64,000 nucleotides of DNA. It comes from a virus. The stretch lies in the IMG/VR virus record IMGVR_UViG_3300010883_000019, positions 1 to 64,000 of that record; one strand, written 5' to 3'. Of the stretch, positions 42,613-50,367 are shown piece by piece (within the stretch, counting starts at the first letter, position 1; every line of letters begins with the position of its first letter). The notes below the pieces were generated by a model that searched no databases, had not been told where the DNA came from, and saw nothing but the letters and a program-made list of their open reading frames with translations. The position numbers and the translations under genes are program-made.

Positions 42613-43584
42613 ATGAAAGTAATGATCACAGGAATGGCAGGGTTTATAGGATATCACCTTGCCAACTCGCTACTAGACGATGGACATGAAGTTGTAGGAT
42701 TTGATAACTTCAACCACTATTATGATGTTTCTCTAAAGAATGCTAGAGCAAACAATCTAAGAATGCGTGGTGTAGAGACATCCTATATGGATCTCAAAGA
42801 TCTGGATAGTATCACTGATTTCATCATGGGAGAATACCCCGACATCGTAATGCACCTAGCGGCATATGCTGGGGTTAGACATTCTCTTAATAATCCACAG
42901 CAATACATTGATAATAACATGACAGGTTCGCAGAACTTGATCACAGCCTGTGAGGAAGCAGGTATTGAGAACATTGTGTACGCATCTTCGTCTTCGGTTA
43001 TGGCAGGTAATCCTATGCCACAAGATGAATACGAAAAGCTACCACGTGCACTCAATCCATACTCATTTACTAAAGCCGCTAATGAAGCGCAGTTTATGTC
43101 TAGTCCAATTCGCAATACAGTAGGACTTAGGTTCTTTACGGTTTACGGTCCTTGGGGTCGCCCCGATATGGCACTATTCGATTTCACCACCAAGATCATT
43201 GATGAGGATCGTATTGATTTGTATAACTACGGTGATATGTCAAGAGACTTCACTTACATTGATGATGTTGTACAAGGTATCATGATTACGTTGAAGCACA
43301 CACACGCTCAGGGATTACATCCTAATCATGAGGAACATTACAACGAAGTCTTTAACATTGCATATGGTAAACGTATCCCACTAACCGATTTTGTTGATGC
43401 TATTGAGTATAACTTGGGACGCAAGGCAATTCGTAATCCAGTCCCAATGCACAAAGCAGATGCAAAAGACACTTGGGCGTCTATTGACAAACTTAAGAAA
43501 TTGGGGTATAATCCGACTACACCTATGAAAGATGGGGTTGCTAAGTTTGTAGGGTGGTATAAGGAATACTATAATGTCAACTAA
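42613..43584 (+). CDS. NAD-dependent sugar-nucleotide epimerase (UDP-glucuronate 4-epimerase-like)
   Basis: 323 aa from ATG 42613, six bases after GGAG; ATG 42607 is too close to it. MKVMITGMAGFIGYHLANSLLDDGHEVVGFDNFN is the Rossmann start, AAYAGVRHSL and YASSSSVMAGN follow, and YSFTK (YxxxK) is the catalytic pair. VRHSL with the DNFNHYYDVSLK segment is typical of UDP-glucuronate epimerases. Together with the dehydrogenase it could make UDP-galacturonate, a charged surface sugar. Confidence 0.88.
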   Translation: MKVMITGMAGFIGYHLANSLLDDGHEVVGFDNFNHYYDVSLKNARANNLRMRGVETSYMDLKDLDSITDFIMGEYPDIVMHLAAYAGVRHSLNNPQQYIDNNMTGSQNLITACEEAGIENIVYASSSSVMAGNPMPQDEYEKLPRALNPYSFTKAANEAQFMSSPIRNTVGLRFFTVYGPWGRPDMALFDFTTKIIDEDRIDLYNYGDMSRDFTYIDDVVQGIMITLKHTHAQGLHPNHEEHYNEVFNIAYGKRIPLTDFVDAIEYNLGRKAIRNPVPMHKADAKDTWASIDKLKKLGYNPTTPMKDGVAKFVGWYKEYYNVN

Positions 43585-44002
43585 ACGTGTGGGGCTAACT
43601 GCCTCTACATTTGATTTATTGCATGCAGGTCATGTGATGATGTTGCGTGAGGCTAAGTCACAATGTGATTGGCTAATCTGTGCCTTGCAGATTGATCCCT
43701 CTGTTGATCGTAATGAGAAGAATAGTCCTATACAAAGCATTGTAGAAAGACAAGCACAACTTGAAGCTATTGAATATGTTGATGAGGTCATTATCTACTG
43801 TACAGAATCAGATTTAATTGATATAATTAACATGTATCCAATTAATGTTCGCATACTTGGTGACGAATATAAGAATAGAGACTTTACTGGTAAAGAGCTT
43901 GCTCGACAGTTGGGGATCGAAACATATTATAACAGTCGAACACATAGGTTCTCTACGAGTGATCTACGAGAACGTGTTTGCAATGAAAGGAAGACTAAAT
44001 GA
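43574..44002 (+). CDS. Cytidylyltransferase-family protein (TagD/HldE-like)
   Basis: 142 aa. VGLTASTFDLLHAGHVMMLREAK contains the HxGH (HAGH) nucleotide-binding motif, and RFSTSDLRERV is the second (ISTSxLRxR-like) motif. Relatives activate glycerol phosphate, heptose phosphate or ribitol with CTP or ATP. It overlaps the epimerase by 11 nt and uvsX by 4 nt. Exact substrate unknown. Confidence 0.85.
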   Translation: MSTKRVGLTASTFDLLHAGHVMMLREAKSQCDWLICALQIDPSVDRNEKNSPIQSIVERQAQLEAIEYVDEVIIYCTESDLIDIINMYPINVRILGDEYKNRDFTGKELARQLGIETYYNSRTHRFSTSDLRERVCNERKTK

Positions 44003-45048
44003 GTATAATGGATAAACTCAAGAAGAACACGAAGCTGAAGGCCACGGAAGTGCTTTCTGAATCGGACTTCTTCAACAACAAGGTCATGGTTCCAACATCG
44101 GTTCCTATGGTCAATGTTGCTTTGTCTGGATCTGTGGATGGGGGTCTATCTCCGGGATTGACAGTTCTGGCAGGACCATCTAAGCACTTTAAGACATCGT
44201 TTGCCTTGCTTATGGCAGGGGCATATCTTGATGCCAACAAAGATGCTGTTCTATTGTTTTATGACAGCGAGTTTGGATCCCCACAAAGTTACTTCGAACA
44301 GTTTGGTATCGACACATCTCGTGTACTACACACACCTATTACTGATATCGAAGAACTCAAGTTTGATTTGATCTCACAACTAGAGGGCATGGATAAGAAA
44401 GATAATGTTGTCGTTGTTATCGATTCTATCGGCAACCTTGCATCCAAGAAGGAAAAGGATGACGCAGTATCCGAAAAGTCTGTAGGTGATATGACACGTG
44501 CCAAACAACTTAAGAGTTTGTTCCGTATGTGTACACCATACTTGGCTATGAAGGATATCCCATTGTTGGCTGTTAACCACACATATCAAACTCAAGAGAT
44601 GTTCTCTAAAGCAGTTGTGTCTGGTGGTACAGGTATTTACTACTCTGCTAATGATATCTGGATCCTTGGTCGTAGACAAGTTAAGACTGGTGTAAATATT
44701 ACAGGGTATGACTTTGTTATCAATATTGAGAAGTCTCGTTCTGTTAAAGAGAAGTCTAAGATCCCTATCTCAGTATCATGGGAAGGTGGAGTTGAGAAGT
44801 ATAGTGGGTTGTTAGAGGTTGCTCTTGCAGGTGGATTTGTTCGTAAACCAACTATTGGTTGGTATGAGGGTATTAATCCAGAAACTGGTGAAGTTCTTAC
44901 ATCTAAGTCACGTGCGGCAGATGCGCTCAAAGAAGAGTTCTGGACACGTATCATGGCAGAGACAGACTTCAAAGACTTTATCAAACAGACCTTCACTATC
45001 GGTTACAAGAGTAATATCGACTTCGATAAGTTAATAGAGGAAGAGTAA
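43999..45048 (+). CDS. uvsX: RecA-like recombinase UvsX
   Basis: 349 aa (T4: 391 aa). FNNKVMVPTSVPMVNVALSGSVDGGLSPGLTVLAGPSKHFKTSFAL includes the T4-type Walker A GPSKHFKTS. DNVVVVIDSIGNLASKKE is Walker B, and PLLAVNHTYQTQEMF is the L2-like region. It promotes strand exchange and works with UvsY and gp41. It overlaps the next gene by one base. Confidence 0.95.
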   Translation: MSIMDKLKKNTKLKATEVLSESDFFNNKVMVPTSVPMVNVALSGSVDGGLSPGLTVLAGPSKHFKTSFALLMAGAYLDANKDAVLLFYDSEFGSPQSYFEQFGIDTSRVLHTPITDIEELKFDLISQLEGMDKKDNVVVVIDSIGNLASKKEKDDAVSEKSVGDMTRAKQLKSLFRMCTPYLAMKDIPLLAVNHTYQTQEMFSKAVVSGGTGIYYSANDIWILGRRQVKTGVNITGYDFVINIEKSRSVKEKSKIPISVSWEGGVEKYSGLLEVALAGGFVRKPTIGWYEGINPETGEVLTSKSRAADALKEEFWTRIMAETDFKDFIKQTFTIGYKSNIDFDKLIEEE

Positions 45049-45368
45049 TGAAATACGATGAACAGTTCGATAGGGAACTACCCGAAGAGAATGTAGATTA
45101 TGAGATGGTTCCTGGGGAAGAGGAAAACTGGTGTATTCGTATCATGACAGGCGATTTCGTAGAAACTGTATTTGCTTTCGGTGAGTTGAAGGTTAGTGGC
45201 GAAAATGAAGAGCCAATGATGTCGTTCAACTTTGATATCATATCTACACCAGATCCTGATCTAGAACCCGAAGATACTGCTTTACAATTAGTCGTAGGTG
45301 ATGTATTATCGGCAGTATTAGTAAACTCAATTAAAGATGAATCGGTAGAAACAAGGGAATCAAAATGA
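45048..45368 (+). CDS. Conserved-type protein between uvsX and gp41
   Basis: 106 aa, very acidic. NWCIRIMTGDFVETVFAFGELKVSGENEEPMMSFNFDII suggests a beta-sheet core, and a helix follows (TALQLVVGDVLSAVLVNSI). It is coupled to uvsX and gp41 by overlaps, so it probably serves replication or recombination. No function is known to me. Confidence 0.62.
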   Translation: MKYDEQFDRELPEENVDYEMVPGEEENWCIRIMTGDFVETVFAFGELKVSGENEEPMMSFNFDIISTPDPDLEPEDTALQLVVGDVLSAVLVNSIKDESVETRESK

Positions 45369-46732
45369 ATATAGATCAGGTAATACTTCGCAACATATTG
45401 GTTGACGAAAACTACATGCGCAAGGTACTACCTTTTATCAAGCCCGAATACTTCGGGAGTGTATATTCTAAGCTGTTTCTAGAAGTAGGGAAGTTTGTTG
45501 GCAAGTACAACAGGCTTCCCACCCTAGAGTCATTCAAGATCGAACTTGATGAAGCTTCTGGATTATCTGATGCCGTATACAATGAAGCGGTTCAGCTACT
45601 ACCAGAAATCTTCAAGATTGAAGAGATCGACATGGAATGGCTAGTTGATAAGACTGAGAAGTGGTGTCAAGATCGTGCGGTTCATAATGCAATCATGGAA
45701 GGTATTAGCATCATTGATGGTAAGCACCAATCCCTGACTAAGAATGCTTTGCCTGATCTGTTGTCTGATGCTTTAAGTGTTAGCTTTGATGCCAACATTG
45801 GTCACGACTATATTGAAGACTTCGATAAGCGTTTCGACTTCTATCACGCTGATGAAGAGAAAATGCCTTTCGATATTGAGATGCTAAATACAATCACTAA
45901 AGGTGGTATTCCTAACAAGTCTCTAAACGTTATCCTTGCAGGTACAGGCGTTGGTAAATCTCTTGCCATGTGTCACATTGCTGGTGCCGCTATGGAGCAA
46001 GGTAAGAACGTTCTCTATATCACAATGGAGATGAGCGAAGAACGTATTGCGGAACGTGTTGATGCAAATATTCTAAACGTTCCTATTAACGAACTAGACA
46101 CACTGTCTCGTGATGCATACTCTGAAAAGATTGCACGTCTTCGTAAAGGCAACTGTGGTAAGCTTATTGTTAAAGAGTATCCAACAGGTTCTGCACACGC
46201 AGGACACTTTAGAGCACTACTAAATGAATTAAAGCTAAAGAAGAAGTTCAAGCCAGATATCATCTTTATTGATTATCTGAACATCTGTTCTTCTTCACGT
46301 ATGAAAGCAATGGGGGGATCAATTAATTCTTATACTTACATTAAGGCGATTGCAGAAGAACTTCGTGGACTGGCGGTGGAATTCGATCTCCCGCTCTTCA
46401 CTGCAACGCAAACGACACGTTCTGGTTTTGGTAACTCGGATGTTGGGCTTGAAGACACGAGTGAGTCTTTTGGATTACCCGCTACGGCAGACCTGATGGT
46501 TGCTTTGATAGCAACTGAGGAATTAGATGCTGTTGGTCAAGTTATGGTTAAACAGCTTAAGAACCGATATAATGACGTTAGTACTAATAAGCGGTTTGTT
46601 GTGGGTATAGATAGATCACGAATGAGACTGATGGATGCCGAAGGGGATCCGACTGAAGGTCTGATGAAGGATATTCCTGTATTCGATAATACCACCGCAC
46701 AAGAGAAATTCAATAACTTCAAGATGGAATGA
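45365..46732 (+). CDS. 41: Replicative DNA helicase gp41
   Basis: 455 aa (T4: 475 aa). NVILAGTGVGKSLAMCHIAGAAMEQGKNVLYITMEMSEERIAERVDANIL holds Walker A and motif H1a of DnaB-family helicases. IIFIDYLNICSS is Walker B, TATQTTRSG is motif H3, and VGIDRSRMR is near the C-terminus with the arginine finger. It unwinds the fork and would work with a primase. Confidence 0.95.
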   Translation: MNIDQVILRNILVDENYMRKVLPFIKPEYFGSVYSKLFLEVGKFVGKYNRLPTLESFKIELDEASGLSDAVYNEAVQLLPEIFKIEEIDMEWLVDKTEKWCQDRAVHNAIMEGISIIDGKHQSLTKNALPDLLSDALSVSFDANIGHDYIEDFDKRFDFYHADEEKMPFDIEMLNTITKGGIPNKSLNVILAGTGVGKSLAMCHIAGAAMEQGKNVLYITMEMSEERIAERVDANILNVPINELDTLSRDAYSEKIARLRKGNCGKLIVKEYPTGSAHAGHFRALLNELKLKKKFKPDIIFIDYLNICSSSRMKAMGGSINSYTYIKAIAEELRGLAVEFDLPLFTATQTTRSGFGNSDVGLEDTSESFGLPATADLMVALIATEELDAVGQVMVKQLKNRYNDVSTNKRFVVGIDRSRMRLMDAEGDPTEGLMKDIPVFDNTTAQEKFNNFKME

Positions 46733-46736
46733 TACG

Positions 46737-47411
46737 ATGAAAGTATGGACAGTAGTAACACCTCAACCCTCAAAAGAACTGTTTGAGGGGGGTATCAAAG
46801 ATGCTCAAGATCTTATTAGTTATTGTGCTAGGGTATCAAACCCAGCCAATGAAATGAACACGGAAACTGCCGATAAGCTTATCCGATATTTGGTTAAGCA
46901 TAAACATTGGTCACCGTTGGAGATGGTGTCGTGTACACTTGGTGTGGAAACAACTCGTGATATCGCACGTCAACTGTTGCGCCACCGTTCAATGTCTTTT
47001 CAAGAGTTTTCGCAACGCTATGCAGATCCTCAAGATATGAAACAGGCATTTGTTGTTCGAGAAGCACGTATGCAAGATACTAAGAACCGACAGAACTCCG
47101 TGCCTAATACGGATAAAGAACTTGCTAGAGCATGGAGAATGAAACAAGATCAGATCATCCACGAAGCTAAGTTGGCATATAACTGGGCAATCTCAATGGG
47201 CATTGCAAAGGAACAAGCGAGATCTGTCCTACCCGAAGGAAATACTGTATCTCGTCTGTTTGCAAACGCAACCTTGCGTTCTTGGATACACTATATAGAA
47301 CTGAGAAGCGGCAACGGAACTCAACTAGAACATATGGAACTGGCACGTGCCATTGCCGTCGAGATCTCAAAGATATTTCCAATGACAAAGGAGTTCGTTC
47401 AAGATGGGTAG
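46737..47411 (+). CDS. thyX: FAD-dependent thymidylate synthase ThyX
   Basis: 224 aa. RHRSMSFQEFSQRY (from about residue 82) is the ThyX signature RHRxxSxxxxSxR; KHWSPLEMVSCTLGVET and the C-terminal TLRSWIHYIELRSGNGTQLEHMELA match too. It converts dUMP to dTMP using FADH2. Many Alphaproteobacteria use ThyX, so the phage enzyme fits such a host. Confidence 0.95.
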   Translation: MKVWTVVTPQPSKELFEGGIKDAQDLISYCARVSNPANEMNTETADKLIRYLVKHKHWSPLEMVSCTLGVETTRDIARQLLRHRSMSFQEFSQRYADPQDMKQAFVVREARMQDTKNRQNSVPNTDKELARAWRMKQDQIIHEAKLAYNWAISMGIAKEQARSVLPEGNTVSRLFANATLRSWIHYIELRSGNGTQLEHMELARAIAVEISKIFPMTKEFVQDG

Positions 47412-47622
47412 AAAACTCGAAACCTACAAAGCTGAAGATGGAAAGGGCAAATGTGAAGTTCATTTCGATTATAAAACCGAAAGAGGTTACATTAAGTACT
47501 TTGATAGTAACGACAAGATGTTTTACACAGAACACTTTCCAAACCATTCTATCCGATATATCCAAGATGCCGCAGAAAACTGGTCTTTGGGTATCAAGAA
47601 ACTTGAAAAAGAATACATTTAG
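47404..47622 (+). CDS. Small protein after thyX
   Basis: 72 aa, overlapping thyX by 8 nt. CEVHFDYKTERGYIKYFDSNDKMFYTEHFPNHSIRYIQDAAENW reads as a beta-hairpin region followed by a helix. No family recognised; tightly coupled to thyX. Confidence 0.62.
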   Translation: MGRKLETYKAEDGKGKCEVHFDYKTERGYIKYFDSNDKMFYTEHFPNHSIRYIQDAAENWSLGIKKLEKEYI

Positions 47623-47625
47623 TCA

Positions 47626-47654
47626 TTGACAAGTCGTAAAAACAGAAGTATATT
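47626..47654 (+). promoter_or_regulatory. Sigma70-like promoter of the endolysin gene
   Basis: TTGACA (47626-47631), 17-bp spacer, TATATT (47649-47654). RNA would start near 47661, downstream of the first of two AGGGG ribosome sites. Confidence 0.75.
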
Positions 47655-47692
47655 AGGGGTACTTATGAGGCGAATTACAGGGGTACTTATGA
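47655..47692 (+). repeat. Duplicated ribosome-binding/start segment
   Basis: AGGGGTACTTATGA occurs at 47655-47668 and 47679-47692. The copies are 24 bp apart, so both ATGs (47665 and 47689) are in the same frame of the endolysin gene. Confidence 0.85.
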
Positions 47693-48159
47693 TACGTATC
47701 AGAAACATTCTATCAGGTGGCCTGACGATGGCAATGATGCTTTCGTTGGGCGCATGTATAACCATCGTTACTAAAGAATACGCAGAAGCTAAGGAATGCT
47801 TGGCATTAAATGTGTATCACGAAGCACGTGGCGAATCTGAAGAGGGACAGTACGCAGTGGCTCATGTTACTATGAACCGTGTGGATTCCTCTAAACATGG
47901 CAACACCGTATGCGAAGTTGTATACGCTCGTAAACAATTCTCTTGGACATGGCAGATAGATGATCATAGTCCCAAGGATCTTTATGCATATCACAAGGCT
48001 AAACTCATTGCCGACGATGTGTTGAGAGAACGTGTTGAAGACAATACTGGTGGTGCAGACCACTACCACGCAGACTACGTAAGTCCTAATTGGGCTACTG
48101 AAGAATACATGAATAAAACAACAACAATCGGAACCCACATCTTTTACAAAGCGAAATAA
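47689..48159 (+). CDS. Cell-wall hydrolase (SleB/Hydrolase_2-like endolysin) with N-terminal export signal
   Basis: 156 aa from ATG 47689, the start whose AGGGG site lies in the RNA made from the promoter at 47626; ATG 47665 would add eight basic residues. LALNVYHEARGESEEGQYAVAHVTMNRV is the hallmark of SleB-type peptidoglycan hydrolases with the catalytic Glu in HEARGE, and QFSWTW follows. A basic start and hydrophobic stretch (ILSGGLTMAMMLSLGACITIV) form a signal anchor or, with LGAC, a possible lipobox. It is the best endolysin candidate here; export would be host-dependent rather than holin-dependent. Confidence 0.85.
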   Translation: MIRIRNILSGGLTMAMMLSLGACITIVTKEYAEAKECLALNVYHEARGESEEGQYAVAHVTMNRVDSSKHGNTVCEVVYARKQFSWTWQIDDHSPKDLYAYHKAKLIADDVLRERVEDNTGGADHYHADYVSPNWATEEYMNKTTTIGTHIFYKAK

Positions 48160-48164
48160 TCATT

Positions 48165-48806
48165 ATGGAAACAGCACCAGAACTACCTAAACTAAAACTA
48201 CTAATCATTGGGCATGGAAGGCATGGTAAAGATACCGTGTGTGAAATGCTCAGAGACAATATGGACTATACATTTGAAAGCAGTAGTCACTTTTGTTGTA
48301 AACACTTCATCTATGATATGTTAAAGCCAAAATATGGTTATAAAGATATTGAAGAGTGTTATGCAGATCGACACAATCATCGTGCTGAATGGTATGATGC
48401 AATCTGTGCATACAACAAGACGGATGCCGCACGATTAGGTCGCCAAATGTTTGCTGAGTATGATATCTACTGTGGACTACGTAACAAACGTGAGTTCTTT
48501 GCTATGCAGAATACAGGTGTTTATGACTTCTGTATTTGGATTGATCGCTCAGATCATTTGCCTAGTGAAGGCGATGACAGCATGAGCCTTAAACAGTGGA
48601 TGGCAGACTTTACTATCGACAACAATGGAGATCTTGAAGAGTTGCAGTTTAACACTCGTAACTTGATGGAACAGTTGCATGGTGGTGTGTCTCATCTAAT
48701 GAAGATGAATGCGCCACCGCCTAAGTTTGATAAGGGTGGGTTCGAAGTAGATTACAACGAACCACAACCTGTTGAACTAGAACAGACGTATGCCGCTCCT
48801 GTGTGA
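48165..48806 (+). CDS. P-loop nucleotide kinase-like protein (dNMP-kinase-like)
   Basis: 213 aa. LLIIGHGRHGKDTVCEML is a Walker A motif of the dNMP/adenylate kinase type, and later segments (DFCIWIDRSDHL) fit the phosphate and lid region. T4-like phages encode a dNMP kinase (gp1); this may be the counterpart in a nucleotide supply chain with ThyX. The C-terminus is Pro/Glu-rich. The stop codon lies within the palindrome at 48802-48817. Confidence 0.68.
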   Translation: METAPELPKLKLLIIGHGRHGKDTVCEMLRDNMDYTFESSSHFCCKHFIYDMLKPKYGYKDIEECYADRHNHRAEWYDAICAYNKTDAARLGRQMFAEYDIYCGLRNKREFFAMQNTGVYDFCIWIDRSDHLPSEGDDSMSLKQWMADFTIDNNGDLEELQFNTRNLMEQLHGGVSHLMKMNAPPPKFDKGGFEVDYNEPQPVELEQTYAAPV

Positions 48807-48817
48807 TATATATCACA
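48802..48817 (+). promoter_or_regulatory. Perfect CRP-type palindrome upstream of the tmRNA promoter
   Basis: TGTGATATATATCACA is TGTGA-N6-TCACA, the consensus of cAMP-CRP binding sites. Its centre is about 67 bp upstream of the expected tmRNA start, a class I activator position. Whether the host has a CRP that binds it is unknown. Confidence 0.5.
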
Positions 48818-48841
48818 ACATTAAATCAATGTCGCAGACTG

Positions 48842-48870
48842 TTGACACTTTAGGTGGTCTGTGATACTAT
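48842..48870 (+). promoter_or_regulatory. Sigma70-like promoter for tmRNA
   Basis: TTGACA (48842-48847), 17-bp spacer, TACTAT (48865-48870); GATACT at 48863 is an alternative -10. RNA would start near 48877, at the beginning of the acceptor piece. Confidence 0.72.
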
Positions 48871-48878
48871 ATAACTTG

Positions 48879-49190
48879 TAGACGTTGAAGCAACGTGGAC
48901 ACATTCTGGACTTGGGGGCAGTACCCAACGCCTCCACCACAAGCACATTACGCCTTACTGCAATAAGGTGTTTTTGCAGAGACACAGACCTCACGAGGGT
49001 TGAAGATGATGTGCTTTTGATGGGGGCGAACTAGGATCGACAGGTGTGAAAGTGAACGTGGAGTTTATCGGGTGACTGCGTAATTGGTCAAAACTACTAA
49101 ATGCAAACAATAACTTTGCTCCTTCTGAATTGCGCCTAGCGGCCTAATTTAAGGGGGTTGGCGACTTACCTAGCAACAGAAAAGTCGTAC
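48879..49190 (+). ncRNA. ssrA: Circularly permuted (two-piece) tmRNA gene
   Basis: The acceptor piece comes first. A hairpin (48882-48887 with 48891-48896) is followed by a T-arm-like stem TTGGG/CCCAA and CGCCTCC-A-CCA ending at 48939. The spacer 48940-49021 carries arms AAGCACAT (48941-48948) and ATGTGCTT (49009-49016), which would bring the pieces together for processing. The coding piece begins GGGGGCG at 49022-49028 and pairs over seven bases with CGCCTCC; AGGATCGACAGG is the conserved tmRNA 5' sequence. The tag frame 49103-49147 follows, then a hairpin (49162-49167 with 49182-49187). Permuted tmRNA is typical of Alphaproteobacteria. It rescues stalled ribosomes. The 3' end is approximate. 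Confidence 0.93.
49103..49147 (+). other. tmRNA tag reading frame
   Basis: The resume codon GCA starts the peptide ANNNFAPSELRLAA, ending in TAA. The AA(N/D)NFA start and LAA end are normal proteolysis-tag features recognised by ClpXP-type proteases. The SELR insert makes it a little longer than usual alphaproteobacterial tags. Confidence 0.88.
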
Positions 49191-49217
49191 TAACAATTAA
49201 CAAGGAATAACAAGAAC

Positions 49218-49985
49218 ATGAAACTATTAATCTCTTCTCTAGCAATGATTGCTATGTCAACAAGTGCATTTGGTGCGGATATCGCCGTAGATGCTGACAT
49301 TGACATCACAGAAAACACTGCGGGTAAGTATATCGCCACAAAGAAAATCGCTTTTGATGTGACTGCCGTAGGCGATGCCTTTGGTGGCGTCGAAGTAGTT
49401 GCTGGTGCAGACGACAAACTAGCAGTAGGCGACTGGAACGTAGGCCACGCAGTTGGTTCAGCTAGTCTGTCTTTTGGTAAACAAGGAAACCTTTTCGTAG
49501 AAGGTGAAGCTTCTGCCGCAAATAGCCCACTTGCAGATCCGTCTATGGGAACATCATTGCAAGCCGCTTGGTCTGGTGTAAGTGTAGGTCTCGCATTTAC
49601 TGATATCGGTACAGACGTAACAGACATTGCAAGTTTGCAAGGTGCTTACCAACTAGAACTTGGTGGTATTACAGCATCTACTTCTGCCGACTATAACATC
49701 AACACTAAAGATATTGCTGTTGGTGTGGGTTTTGGTCTTGAGATCAAGGACCAATCTGTTGATACCGTAATGACATACGCAAACGATGTATGGGCATACG
49801 AAGGCTCAACAACATTGCTTGGTATCACAGGTTACTTGAACGGTGACGAAAATGACCTGACACAGAACCTTGGTGGTTCTTATCTAATTGGTCTTAGTGA
49901 TGCCGCTTCTATCGAAAGCAAGCTTAACTACGACATGAATAGCGAACAATATTCACCTTCCTTGAATTTGTCCTTTTCATTCTAA
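49218..49985 (+). CDS. Outer-membrane beta-barrel (porin-like) protein
   Basis: 255 aa. A signal peptide (MKLLISSLAMIAMSTSAFG, cleavage before ADI) precedes alternating beta strands such as SLSFGKQGNLFVEGEA, GITASTSADYNI and AVGVGFGLEI. The last residue is Phe in LNLSFSF, the C-terminal signature for BAM-dependent insertion. About ten to twelve strands seem possible. It lies directly after the tmRNA gene and before a strong terminator, so it may share the tmRNA promoter. A phage porin could alter surface permeability or phage adsorption; role unknown. Confidence 0.78.
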   Translation: MKLLISSLAMIAMSTSAFGADIAVDADIDITENTAGKYIATKKIAFDVTAVGDAFGGVEVVAGADDKLAVGDWNVGHAVGSASLSFGKQGNLFVEGEASAANSPLADPSMGTSLQAAWSGVSVGLAFTDIGTDVTDIASLQGAYQLELGGITASTSADYNINTKDIAVGVGFGLEIKDQSVDTVMTYANDVWAYEGSTTLLGITGYLNGDENDLTQNLGGSYLIGLSDAASIESKLNYDMNSEQYSPSLNLSFSF

Positions 49986-50042
49986 TACGAATGGTGTGAT
50001 GGCCTAACACATCCGATGAACTCTACGGTTAGAGAACGATGT

Positions 50043-50074
50043 AAAGGGGAATCTTCGGGTTCCCCTTTCTTTTT
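50043..50074 (+). terminator. Rho-independent terminator with UUCG tetraloop
   Basis: An eleven-base stem (50043-50053 with 50058-50068) closed by C(UUCG)G is followed by CTTTTT. It ends the tmRNA/porin transcript. Confidence 0.92.
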
Positions 50075-50075
50075 G

Positions 50076-50083
50076 TATAAATA
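50076..50083 (+). promoter_or_regulatory. T4-type late promoter TATAAATA of the curli island
   Basis: Exact TATAAATA two bases after the terminator T-tract. By T4 spacing RNA would start near 50089, at the ATG of the next gene, so that gene may be read from a leaderless message. Confidence 0.72.
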
Positions 50084-50088
50084 GGTGT

Positions 50089-50367
50089 ATGGATATATTT
50101 GCAATAATAGATAAAGTGGGATTTCCGATAGCTGGGGCAATGGCCGCAGGGGTGTTCGTGTTTATCACATTGAGGTTTATCCTAGCGAGTGTTACAGAAT
50201 CTGTAACAACTCTTAGAAGTATAATCGGTTCCCTTGACAATAGGGTGCAGACAATGAACAACGATTTAGTGAAAATTGATGCCTTACTTAGTTATGCTCT
50301 AAATGTCAAACCTAATATTGACCGTATTGCGGCTAACGAAGGTAAGGAAGACGCAAGGAGAGATTAA
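50089..50367 (+). CDS. Small membrane/coiled-coil protein, holin-like (copy 1)
   Basis: 92 aa. KVGFPIAGAMAAGVFVFITLRFIL (residues ~8-31) is a single membrane helix with a GFPIA start, then SIIGSLDNRVQTMNNDLVKIDALLSYAL is a coiled coil and the end is charged. This layout (short N-terminus out, one helix, coiled coil) occurs in phage holin-like and lysis-accessory proteins. The copy at 50606 has the same plan, so they are probably paralogues. Lysis or secretion-gate function is inferred. Confidence 0.65.
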   Translation: MDIFAIIDKVGFPIAGAMAAGVFVFITLRFILASVTESVTTLRSIIGSLDNRVQTMNNDLVKIDALLSYALNVKPNIDRIAANEGKEDARRD

